NCBI RefSeq assembly: GCF_014857925.1
Contig: NZ_JACYVZ010000007.1
Span: 59,912-123,911 of the forward strand
Reading direction: 5' to 3'
Source: Cysteiniphilum marinum
GTDB lineage: Bacteria; Pseudomonadota; Gammaproteobacteria; Francisellales; Francisellaceae
DNA length: 64,000 bases
Positions 1 to 10,500 of the stretch are shown here, in pieces; the first letter of the stretch is position 1, and every line of letters starts with the position of its first letter. The position numbers and the translations under genes are program-made. The notes below the pieces were generated by a model that ran no database searches, was not told the DNA's origin, and was given only the letters and a program-made list of their open reading frames with translations.

Positions 1-79
1 TGTAAAAAAGTCTTTGTAAAGCGACTGCCATCAAAACGTAAGAAAAATGTAAATTGGGCAATGAATCATCGCACTTTAC

Positions 80-706
80 TTACATGCTCGACACCTGAAA
101 TAACCAATCATCATGACTTGCGGTTGTTTTAAGCATCAACATACATCCTTGCTGCTGAAAGCCTTCGCGGTCACATAAATACTTCTGTTGATAACTATTT
201 TTTTGCCAGAAAGAATGCTGAGTATGGGTCGAATCCGGCATAAAGTAGCTGAAATCCAAATCATCTAACGACTTAAAGTTGTCATGAAAATTCTCTTGTG
301 GGAATCCTATTTGACTAACAATCATCACCAAATCACTTCCTGAGACTTGATAATGACAAGATAAGCCGCTATCTGATGGGCGCTCTGGATAGTGTTTATT
401 GTACATGCGCGCACCCATCCAACCAGAGCTAAGCTCAGCATAGTTAAAGCGCACTAAACCCGTCAGATTCTGCTGTTGTTGATACATGCGACTGCATTGA
501 CATTCATATTGTTTAACCCAAAGTATCTCAATATTTTTGAACCTATCTTTTGCAATAATTCGGGCATGACTTGCCAGTGGCGCTCTATCATCCTGAAGAT
601 AGCTTGCAACTTGCGCCTCTGTAGGACATTGAAACACTGCCAAGGTTTGTGCCATCAACAACATCGGATTAGCTATAGACAAGAGGCATAATACGCTTTT
701 TATCAT
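80..706 (-). CDS. Cys-rich exported protein of unknown function
   Basis: I do not recognise the family. The 208-residue product starts with a short signal peptide ending near residue 22 (MLLMAQTLA). The mature part has about seven cysteines (FQCPTE, YECQCSR, LSCHY, YLCDRE, QGCML), which suggests a disulfide-bonded periplasmic or secreted protein. No membrane segment follows the signal peptide and no catalytic motif is visible. It begins 16 bases after the stop of the chitinase gene on the same strand, so the two are probably co-transcribed. A role alongside the chitinase, for example as a binding or accessory protein, is inference from that spacing only. Confidence 0.75.
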   Translation of the reverse strand: MIKSVLCLLSIANPMLLMAQTLAVFQCPTEAQVASYLQDDRAPLASHARIIAKDRFKNIEILWVKQYECQCSRMYQQQQNLTGLVRFNYAELSSGWMGARMYNKHYPERPSDSGLSCHYQVSGSDLVMIVSQIGFPQENFHDNFKSLDDLDFSYFMPDSTHTQHSFWQKNSYQQKYLCDREGFQQQGCMLMLKTTASHDDWLFQVSSM

Positions 707-722
707 GACTAAAATTACCTAC

Positions 723-3041
723 TTAAACACCACTGGCTTGACAGTAACTTGAGCTAACACCGGTAACTGAAGGCGCTATAGATTTAGCAAATTGACAATC
801 ATTATTGAAATCATGATTAATTGACCAAACCATTGCACCTCCGTATTGCGGTTGACTTGAAAGCGATCCATAAATATCTGCCATTTCACTATAAACAGTT
901 TGACCCGGAGCAGGCTGCCACTGACTAAATACAGTAGCTAGTCCTCCCGCAGCTTGTAATGCTGGTTCACCCATAACAAGCAAAGTCTGCGCAGGAATAT
1001 TAAGTAGCTGCTGCTTTGATGTTGTTTGCTGTGTTAAATAATAAAAGCTCGCATCGATATAGCCAGGCATTTCTTCTGAGCAATATAAGCGCCCATCATC
1101 ATCTTCACCGTTGCAATAATCACTCTTATACTCTATACGATTACTTTCTTTGCCCGTGTTATAATCTTGTAGAAACAACATATCAAACGCCCCTGACTCC
1201 ACCGCTTCCTTATAGTCTTGGTTCATAGCTGTTGTTACTAAGGATACACTATACATATCTTCTTTATTCGTTTGATTAAGCTGAGGCGCTGCAGTTACTG
1301 TAGCGATTTGTCCATTTGCTAATGGCTTTTGCTTTATCTTAGCAATAAGTTCTTTAAGCAACGTAGGGTTTACCGCTCCCTCCAAATCAAAGTCAATACC
1401 ATCTAGATGATAGTAGTTTAAGAAATACCTGATATTTTCGGCCATGTTGTCAAGATTTTTATTATCAAGGCTTATGCCACCCGTTTCTCCACCAACAGAA
1501 ACCAGTATTTTCTTTAATCCATATTTGTCTTTTGCTAATTGAATATCATCCAGCATTTTCTGCAAACTCGTTTGATCAAACGTGTTATAAGAGGTATAGG
1601 CTAAAAACATATCTCCATAAAACTGAATATTTGGTCTTGCACCTGTGGTTACAGGCGTGGCATCAGATAATCCACTAGCAAAAGCAATAACGATAACGTT
1701 ATACCCAGCCTGTGCTGCATCTGAGATCGTTACTTTTTGATTCCAAGGACCATAATACTGATTTAAATAACCAACCATATAGTGTGAACTTTCTTTCTTA
1801 TAACTGACATCTAAGTTAATTCCATCTTTATTTGCTATAAAGTTACTTGGTGAAACACTTGATAAATATCGATTTTTTTCTGTCATAATATTCGTTGCAT
1901 CAGCATGCCAATTAAGGTTGTTTCGCGGAATATTTTGCACAGGGTAGCTGCCATTGTGATCCAATGTAATTGGTGCAATTGACGCACCTTTTTCATCCTT
2001 TAAATTCAGCTCAGCCTTAGAACCCTTTGGCAATCCAGATACTGTAATACTAACTTTCTCTGGTAAGATTTTCTCCAACTGATAAGTGATCTTAGCAGGC
2101 GTCGTTTTATCTGTTTGGATCGTAATATCGCGAGTTAGTTGCTCTTTGCCTTCCGGTTTATACTCGTAATCACCCTCGATAAATGAAGCAACATTAAGTT
2201 TATAATGCACACCTTCTGCAGATGATCTAAGTCCATCAATGAAGTTTGCCTTCCAGTCTAAATCTCCTTCCTTAACAACTACATTATCCATGGTTGTAAT
2301 GACATAATGTGGATGTGTTTCAGGCGTTGATCCTTGTACAGTTGATGTGACTTTTAATGTTCCAGTTTCCACAGGCAGCTGTTTATACTTGATTTGAACT
2401 GATTGTGTTTGTCCGTTGCTAAGTACAAAGCTTGCTGGATCCGCTGATCCTGTCGCTTCATCTAAAGATGGTACGCTAATGGTTATTTTTGCTGTATCTT
2501 GATCGCTATTTAATGGTACTTTGACATCAAGCTTAGTATTCCATGGCTGATTATTAATCTCTGTGAGTTTATTGCCATCTTTATAAATAATAACATCAGC
2601 TAGGTGTCCTTCTTGGATAAAGTCTGGTTTTTCTGTCAGCTCAACTGAAATGTGTGCCTGAGATACTGGCGCCACAGGACCAACATGGAAATTGCTTATA
2701 TTAAATTCATTACTTGATGGTGAGAATTGCATTGTCACCGACTGGTTTGCAGGTAATGTATATGGCTCATCTGGCCACCATTTTTTCACACTCACAGACA
2801 CAGTACTGTCATCTTGCGTCAATTGGGTTTTACCATCGATTCCCCAAATAGAGCTAACCTTAACAGCATGATCAACATCAAAGCTGATTGGGTTATTGTA
2901 TAAATCTGTTGGTTCATCACAGTGAAATGTGACACTTCCTGTCCAACCAGAACTAGACGAATCTAGCACGCAGTTAGCCATAGTAATTGTTGACAATGAA
3001 GTTAAAATCGCCGATGCGATGAGTTTTTTACTAAGTTTCAT
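723..3041 (-). CDS. Secreted GH18 chitinase
   Basis: This is a glycoside hydrolase family 18 enzyme that should cleave beta-1,4-GlcNAc links in chitin outside the cell. The ATG at 3041 is chosen because AAAGGAG lies just upstream and a clean signal peptide follows (MKLSKKLIAS, ending TITMA). An upstream in-frame start would add 21 non-signal residues. The product has 772 residues. An Ig-like, CBM-like N-terminal domain (about 22-125, WWPDEPYTLPANQSV) is followed by further Ig-like modules to about 420, then the GH18 barrel. The catalytic motif DGIDFDLE sits at about 547-554, with E554 as the proton donor, and VSVGGETGG is the barrel strand 3 motif. The module around VETGTLKV is also found in the large chitinase at 4583. 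Size and layout resemble Francisella ChiA-type chitinases. Activity is likely but unproven. Confidence 0.92.
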   Translation of the reverse strand: MKLSKKLIASAILTSLSTITMANCVLDSSSSGWTGSVTFHCDEPTDLYNNPISFDVDHAVKVSSIWGIDGKTQLTQDDSTVSVSVKKWWPDEPYTLPANQSVTMQFSPSSNEFNISNFHVGPVAPVSQAHISVELTEKPDFIQEGHLADVIIYKDGNKLTEINNQPWNTKLDVKVPLNSDQDTAKITISVPSLDEATGSADPASFVLSNGQTQSVQIKYKQLPVETGTLKVTSTVQGSTPETHPHYVITTMDNVVVKEGDLDWKANFIDGLRSSAEGVHYKLNVASFIEGDYEYKPEGKEQLTRDITIQTDKTTPAKITYQLEKILPEKVSITVSGLPKGSKAELNLKDEKGASIAPITLDHNGSYPVQNIPRNNLNWHADATNIMTEKNRYLSSVSPSNFIANKDGINLDVSYKKESSHYMVGYLNQYYGPWNQKVTISDAAQAGYNVIVIAFASGLSDATPVTTGARPNIQFYGDMFLAYTSYNTFDQTSLQKMLDDIQLAKDKYGLKKILVSVGGETGGISLDNKNLDNMAENIRYFLNYYHLDGIDFDLEGAVNPTLLKELIAKIKQKPLANGQIATVTAAPQLNQTNKEDMYSVSLVTTAMNQDYKEAVESGAFDMLFLQDYNTGKESNRIEYKSDYCNGEDDDGRLYCSEEMPGYIDASFYYLTQQTTSKQQLLNIPAQTLLVMGEPALQAAGGLATVFSQWQPAPGQTVYSEMADIYGSLSSQPQYGGAMVWSINHDFNNDCQFAKSIAPSVTGVSSSYCQASGV

Positions 3042-3173
3042 TATTGCTCCTTTTGGATTGTTGTAGGGATAGAAATTGCTACGAGATATTCTAAGAATCG
3101 ACATGAATAAAAAGTGTTCTCCAAATGTAAAAAATAAGTAAATCGTGGCAAAACATACCGATCAAGTGACTTA

Positions 3174-3360
3174 ATTTACTGGGGTTGCGCACTTTTGCTA
3201 TTTCAACACCCCGCCTCGCAAGCTCGGCACCCCTCTTGCAAAGAGGGGAATTAAAATTATCGTTGCCCAATTCCCCTCTTTGCAAGAGGGGTGGCAGCCG
3301 TAGGCTGACGGGGTGTTTATAAAATCATAGCTTTTCTAAATACGTAACTTCAGTTATTTA
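3174..3360. repeat. Palindromic element of about 185 bp with inverted ends
   Basis: The two ends are imperfect inverted repeats: AATTTACTGGGGTTGCGCAC on the left and, read on the minus strand from 3360, TAAATAACTGAAGTTACGTA on the right. Inside, CACCCCTCTTGCAAAGAGGG is repeated in inverted orientation (3229-3249 and 3271-3292), so the whole unit can fold into a long hairpin. It fills most of the 316-base gap between the helical exported protein and the chitinase, and its right end contains the stop codon of the former. The left 34 bases recur at 46145-46178 with three mismatches, so this is a dispersed family. Such a structure could stop or weaken read-through into the chitinase gene. Confidence 0.8.
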
Positions 3361-4389
3361 CTGATTGATAACCGTTTTGGTTAAACTTGCTAAGACATAA
3401 AGAATCTCGTGATAGCTTTGCGTTGCTGATTGTCCTGTTTTCTCAGAAAGCGCTTCAGATGCTAACATCGTAAGCTTTGCAACTTCATTGCCTTTTTCGG
3501 CACTATCGACCACTATTTGATAGTTTGTCACATCCCCTGATACCATAAAATCAATCACTTGCACACGATCAGATGCCGATTGCACTGTTTGATCAACTTG
3601 CGCCATTACCTCACGCATTTTGTCATTAAAAATATGCTTATTAAATAATTTAGCATTTTGGATTTGCTCATTAATCTGTGACACTTGCTTGGCAATCTCA
3701 CGAGATTTTGCACTCACTAATGCTAGTTGCTGAAATTTTGGATTCGCCTGTAAAGAACCAATAACACTCTTTAACTGATCATCCGTTATATTGATAATAC
3801 TTTTCGTCCCATCAATTACTTTATTAATCATCATAAATAATTGTTGTGGGTAGTCATAAGCTAACTGATTTAACATTGCCCAGCTTTTAATAGCCGCTTC
3901 TTTATCTTGCTGTTTGTTGATTGCTGCAATTCCTTCAACAATAAAGTAGTTACTCATATCATTGATGTAGTTGCCATTTTGCCACATGCTGCTGCGCTCA
4001 TTCCAAATCGTATTAAAATCACTCTTGATGGCTTGCGTTAATACAGGGACTTCAACAAAGTTTTGAGTTTGTAATGCCGCAGTTAGCCCTTGAATACTGT
4101 TATTGATATGCTCAATGCTAAATTTCACCTTGTTATAGCTTGCTTTATAAGGCGAGAATCCAGTTTGAGCACTTTGTACAATCGAATTCAGCTCATCAAG
4201 TGCTGAGATCATTCTTAAGTGCTTAATATCCTCACTTAAATGTTTAAGATCTGTCACTGCAGGTGATCCCATCGTAATGCTTGAGTAGTCACTGACTTGT
4301 TGATAAACCTCACTACCATTGTGAACACTTGCTAAAGCAACACCTGTTGCCGCCGCTGTCATCATGATTGTAGAAAGTAGTTTTTTCAT
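3358..4389 (-). CDS. Exported helical protein of unknown function
   Basis: I do not recognise the family. The start is supported by AGAGGAA upstream, and the first 20 residues form a signal peptide (MKKLLSTIMMTAAATGVALA). The remaining 320 residues are Gln-, Ser- and Lys-rich with regular hydrophobic spacing, which predicts a mostly alpha-helical, possibly coiled-coil fold. There are no cysteines after the signal and no lipobox. The gene is divergent from the giant chitinase lipoprotein, and the shared intergenic region holds a palindrome (4485-4502) that could control both. Helical exported proteins include adhesins, pore-forming toxins and secretion accessory factors. Nothing here singles one out. 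Confidence 0.75.
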   Translation of the reverse strand: MKKLLSTIMMTAAATGVALASVHNGSEVYQQVSDYSSITMGSPAVTDLKHLSEDIKHLRMISALDELNSIVQSAQTGFSPYKASYNKVKFSIEHINNSIQGLTAALQTQNFVEVPVLTQAIKSDFNTIWNERSSMWQNGNYINDMSNYFIVEGIAAINKQQDKEAAIKSWAMLNQLAYDYPQQLFMMINKVIDGTKSIINITDDQLKSVIGSLQANPKFQQLALVSAKSREIAKQVSQINEQIQNAKLFNKHIFNDKMREVMAQVDQTVQSASDRVQVIDFMVSGDVTNYQIVVDSAEKGNEVAKLTMLASEALSEKTGQSATQSYHEILYVLASLTKTVINQ

Positions 4390-4484
4390 TGTTTATTTCC
4401 TCTTATTAGTTTTTATATTAAATTTGCTACCTTTTCGGTGGTTCAAATTTAACCAAACATCAAATGATTTAAAAACAAACAAAA

Positions 4485-4502
4485 ACGCACATAGCTGTGC
4501 GT
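4485..4502. promoter_or_regulatory. Candidate operator, copy 1 (GCACA-N4-TGTGC)
   Basis: ACGCACATAGCTGTGCGT is a dyad with 7-base arms. It lies between divergent genes, centred about 89 bases before the ATG at 4583 and about 104 bases before the start at 4389. The same dyad recurs upstream of three further genes of the locus at nearly the same distance. It is not followed by a T-run, so it does not look like a terminator. The binding protein is unknown. Confidence 0.6.
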
Positions 4503-4582
4503 AAAGATTTATTCACATTAAAGAACAAAGAGCAAAAAATAATCAAATAAAGTTTTATCTATTATTATGTAAGGAGATAGCA

Positions 4583-7500
4583 ATGAGCAGCAATACTTTA
4601 CCATATGTAGTATGTCTGTTGGGATTGAGTTTATTTGGTTGTAGCGGTGGCGGTGACAATGACAGTAACGAAAATCAAACCAATCCAGAATCAACACAGT
4701 TTGAACCTAGTGTAAGTGTCATCGCAAACTTACCAAATGCAATTGCTTTGAACGAAGACGTCATTACATCATTTGAGATAGATTCCCACAAAAATGTCTA
4801 CTTTGGTCAAATGGCTACAGCAGTAAATACAACACCATTGGAACTTCAGGGCATTAGTATTCCGCAACTCCATGGCATTGATATTCAACTGACTGATAAT
4901 GATAAAACCAATAGTTGCTTTCCGACATCTTCAACCATTAAAAGGCTAAATAATAACGAACGCTGCCGTATTTCTTTTCGCATTAAAGCACATATTAGCC
5001 AGACGCTGGATGAACTAATCCGTATCAAGACAAATAGCGAAGATATTCATATTCGCCTTCACAGTCAGTTTGTTACTGACGACTCACCTTTATTGCAACA
5101 TATTACTTTTAAGGAAAATTTGACGCTACGTCCGAATACTATTAGTACGCTGAGCTTTAAAAACACCGATACTCAACCTATTCAAAATATTCGTTTAAGC
5201 TTACCTGATTGGCTAAGCTCAGTAATAACACCAGTAGATAATGATCACCTTGAATATAATGCGCCAATTGCGCCGGGTGAGCGCGTTGATTTTAAATTCT
5301 TAGTCCATGGAGACTATGATCAAAAGCTAAGTGCTGAGCACAAAAAGATACTTGAAGATAATACTTCACAATACGCGATCACTGTCAAAGGAGCTAACAT
5401 CAAAAAAGCATATCCAAAGGTTACACTCGCTACACTTCCATTTAATTTATATATACCAGATAAAACCTTTAGTATCACGCAAAGTGAGTTAAGTTTTGCC
5501 ATTGAAAACATTTCTGATCAACTGCTGACATTGACTCAAATTAACGATTCAACAGGTGTTTCACTCACACAAAACAATGCACTAGGGCTACAACTTAACA
5601 ATAGCTTACCACTAACCATTAAGCCGCATGAGCAACAGCTTTTAGATCTGAAACTAATCAATCCATATGCCCAATCTGATGATATGCAGATCGTAATCCA
5701 TGACCAAACAGGGAATGTTTTTTCTCAAAAGAACCAGATAAGCATTGAGAATCCAGCGCCTGTTCCAGTGCCTAACCCCACTGTTTCTGGTGATTTAATT
5801 GGTAGCCAACTTAGTATTACAGTGATCAATAGCACAAAAGAGACTTTGAACGATCTTGCAGTTGATCTTGGAGAACTTACGCAATACGTTGATGATAAAC
5901 AGGACAACACCCTAAATCTTGCCACACTTGCCAAAGGTGAGAGTTATACTTTTAAAATTTACTTTAAATCCGACAACACAAGTCTAAAAGCACTGTCAAT
6001 GATGGAGGCACAGTTGCGTAATAATAAGACAACTCAACTGGTTAAATTCACCGTTGAATCGAATAACACTATTTACCCTAGTCTTAGTGTTTATATCACC
6101 CCTGCAACTTTAGAAAGCACAACACTGACAGACGTTGGAATGCAATCCATAACCTTTAAAAACAACACACCACATGCCTTAAGTATTAAAAATATTTACT
6201 TTGCAAAAGGCGCATCACTGACAGGTGTTAATCTATTAAAAAAACAGTTAGCTGCCGCAAGCTTTCAAAGCCTTAAAATTCCTCTGGAAATCATGCCACA
6301 CGCCTTAGGGCAGGGGCAAATAGTCGTCGAATATATCGACCTTATTTCAGATATAGCCTTCAATCAAATCACAACAGCAATAATTGATGTTGATAGCCAT
6401 ATTAATCCACAGGCTATCGTCGTTAGCATGCCACTATTGTTTGCCAATAAAGATAGTGAGCAAACTTATAAGATTAAGCTTACAAATATGGCTGACTTTA
6501 ATTGGACGCCATCAAACAATGTTAGTGACTACATTTTATCTAACACCGATGATATAAATATTGACGCACTTAATAGCAGTTGCTTGAATAACCCTGTTGT
6601 GATGAAAGGACAGTCCTGTCAAATTGAACTTATCGTCAAAGCAAATGCCAAAGCATCTGATTCAACACTTACACTCAATACAGCAAACACCAACTTAGCA
6701 CAAGCCAAAACACTCGATATTAACGTTAGTGAAAACCCACTTAATATTACCGTTTTAGATATGCCCGAGGTGATTGCTAAAGGACAAAAAGCGATTGCTA
6801 AAGTCTCCCTTAACAATCAAAGCTTTACTTCAGCAATCGATATCGAAACAATCACTTTTAGTCAAGGCATCATCACACACTCTAATCACTGTCAGAATTT
6901 AAGCATCCTCGCACAACAAACGTGTGAATTTTTGATCGAAGTAGATGAGAGCCTTCCCCAAGTGCAGGGTCTAGCCCAAGGCGAAATAACGATTCACAGC
7001 AAAAACATAGCCCGTGTACAGCAACGCTTTATCACAGAATTTGTTGAAATACTCGATAATAAATTAGTTGATATTAATCTTATTGAGATCACACCTTTTT
7101 ACAAAAAAGATGAGCATTACTACATCACGATTTACAATGGCTCGGATACAAATTTAAACAATCTACACATCTCAGTGCCTGACGCGTTAGAAAATCTTTT
7201 CACACAAAATGACAAAGTCCAAGTCAACACATTAGCCGCAGGAGAAACCACGACTTTACACTTTGCGCTATCTGATGCTGTAGACAACTACTTAACTAAC
7301 AATGCAACTGCTATAGACAACAATAAAGAAAGTCATTTTATCGGTATAAAAGCGGCTAATATGTCACGCCCTCTTTTTGATATACTTGATAGCAGTCAAT
7401 TCATTCGCTTTGACAATGTGGATCATATTATCCCAGAACAAATACATAGCGTAACACTTAATAAAATGATTCATTCCGATCTTTATTTGGTCGACTACCA

Positions 7501-10500
7501 CGATGAATCTACTTACTTTAATCTTGATATTTTATCACCGACCAAGGATAAATTACCGCTTCTTATTACACGAGATAAGCCACTAAACTTTACCGTCAAA
7601 TCCACAAATTACAGTAGTGCGAAAGATAATCGCTATGTATTTAGCTTGAGTGATCGCGCGGGTAATTTGTACGTTATTAGCACCAATCTAAGCCTTGCAA
7701 CAACTACAGCACAAATTGATATGGCAGATAGTATTGTGGCAGGAGAAAGTGCTGAAATTAAAATCACCAATACTGGAGATATCCCATGGCTCTTGCCAAA
7801 TGACAGTTCAGGGTTAGCATCTGGTTTTTCAATCGTGCCAAATGATCAAATACAACTAACTGATGTGGCACAAAAAACACCTTGTCACCATGGCATGCTA
7901 GCATCTGGTGCAAGCTGTTATATCCAGATGCAAACAACTAAAGATGCTAGCAACTATATCAGTAGAAACTTCAAAATTAATAACGCCTATCATAATCTTG
8001 TTTCCAATTATGGTAAATCATTCTCAATCACCGCAAAAACAACACCTGAGCCAACACCAGAACCCAACCCAGAACCAATACCTGCAAGCTCAGAACATAT
8101 TGCTTTAATGCCATTTAAGGATATTACGTTTAATATGGTTTGGTCATCAAACCCTGCAACCTCAAATATTTGGGAAATTGCAGATAATACTCAACATTAT
8201 GATTATATGTTTGCTTTCATTACACAAGATGCCGCTAAATCTAGCTGTGCTCCAAGCTGGGGTGGATTATCATCACTGGCACTAAGCAATAACCTTTATG
8301 TCGCAGGAGCTCAATATTTGCAACAAAACAGAGGACGCTTAGGCATTTCATTTGGCGGAGAGAATGGCAACACGATTGCCAATGTTTGCAGCTTAACGGA
8401 GCTTATTGATGCATATCAACAAACCATTGATATGTATAAACCTTTCGTTATTGACTTTGATATTGAAGGGGCTCATTTAGGTGATGTCAAAGCCAATGAA
8501 AAACGACTAAATGCATTAACCGCCATCAAACAAGCAAATCCTGAGTTACATATTTCATTTACCCTACCTGCTAATATTGATGGATTCCCCGCAAATGCGC
8601 TAGCTATTATTCAAAGTGCTAAAGATAAGGGCTTGGACGTTTTTGAATGGAATATGATGACAATGGCATGGTACTCACAAAAATTACCAAATACCCCTAT
8701 CTCACAAAGTGTTATTGCCGCTAGTCAAAAAGGCGTCACTCAACTAAAAACGATCTATCCGCAAAAAACAAATGAAGAAATTAAACAAATGATTCGTTTA
8801 ACTCCTAAGATTGGTATCGATTATGATGCCAGCGTATTTGACCTAGCTGATGCTGAAAACTTGGCAAAATACGTTACCAACAATGGCTTTGCGGGCATTT
8901 CATTTTGGTCTATTGATATTGATCGCAACCAAAATAAAGAAGGTGACTTAGGCGAGCATGCTAATGCCGATTATTCAGGTATTGATCAAAAGCCTTATGA
9001 CTTTACCAGAACCTTCTTAGCCCATTTATCAAATACGCAACCACCCACAGACCCTAAACCTTCTCCACAAGAAGTAAATGTTCAATTTAACACAATAAAT
9101 GTGCCATCTAATGCCGAAGGTAATGTCATCTTCACTAATTCAACAGGTGACAAAACAACCTTTAATCTCACTGAGTTAAAAGCCGCAGATGGCATAAAGC
9201 TCACCATCGATGACTATACGCTTAACTCGATTATTACACATGGTAATGACACTTATACGCTAACCACCACTAAGATTGCGGTAACGCAAGAAACAAGCGC
9301 CTTGATAACACTTAACTATCATAAAGCTACAGTAGAAACGGGTCGTTTACATGTGAGCTTAACAGGATTACCTCAAACAGCACCGCAACGAAATATAACG
9401 ATCTATGATAGCGCATATGATGCTATCACAACAAAAGTAACTACTAACTATTTGGCTGAGTTTGATTTACCTATTGGCACTTATCATGTGGTTTATCAGG
9501 ACTTTTTTGATGCGGTAAACCAGCATCATTACAGTGCTGCACAAAAGCAAAATGTATTGATCACACCAGATGTGCAGCTTAATTTAACCGCAAATTACAC
9601 ATTTGATAGTGCTTTTTATCAAATAGGCGCCTATTACCCTGCATGGGGAACTTATGGACGCAATCACCAGATTCATGATTTAGATGCCAAAGACCTAGAT
9701 GTGCTTTACTATGCTTTTTTAAACTTTGATGCCGACGGTAATGTTATGCTCGGTGATAGTTATGCTGATACTGGAAAGCGCTTCACTGAAGATGTTATCA
9801 CTGAACATGGTACTTATAAGGCAGGCACTTGGTTTGGTGAGGGCTCCAACAAGCCATTTTATGGCAATTTAGAGCGTATTTTACAACTTAAAGCGCTTGC
9901 CAAAGAGAAATATAACAATGATTTAATTGCTGTGTTTTCAATTGGTGGATGGACATGGTCAACACATTTCCCCGCCGTTGCCGCTGATCCACAAAAACGT
10001 GAGAACTTCGCCAATACTGCTGTTGCTTTAGTAGAACAATACGACATGGATGGTTTGGATCTTGACTGGGAATTTCCTGTATGGGGTGTGCAAAATGCCT
10101 ATCTCAATGCTGCTAATGCTGAGATTGCAACACTTGATCCCAACCCAAGCACAACCCAAAAACAAGCTATTTATGACAAACACCTTATCTACCAAGAAGC
10201 ACAAGATTATGTTGAGTTAATTAAAGTCGTACGCCAAAAGCTTAATACTTTGAGTAACACAACAGGTAAACATTACCATTTAAGTATTGCTATTAATCAA
10301 GCACCAGATAACATTGCTCTTAACCAATATGACAAGATGATGCCGTACTTGGATTCAATTAACATTATGTCATATGACGCAGCAGGTACTTGGAGCAGTA
10401 TTACAGGTCATCAATCACCACTTTCCGCAGCAGAAGGACAAGATGCACCAAACTATGCAACAACAAAAGGCTCGTGGAATCTAATAAGCTCTGTCGCTGC

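Noticed and set aside
3091..3285. 64-residue minus-strand frame upstream of the chitinase
   Set aside because: It is a translation of the palindromic repeat and has no protein-like composition or ribosome site.
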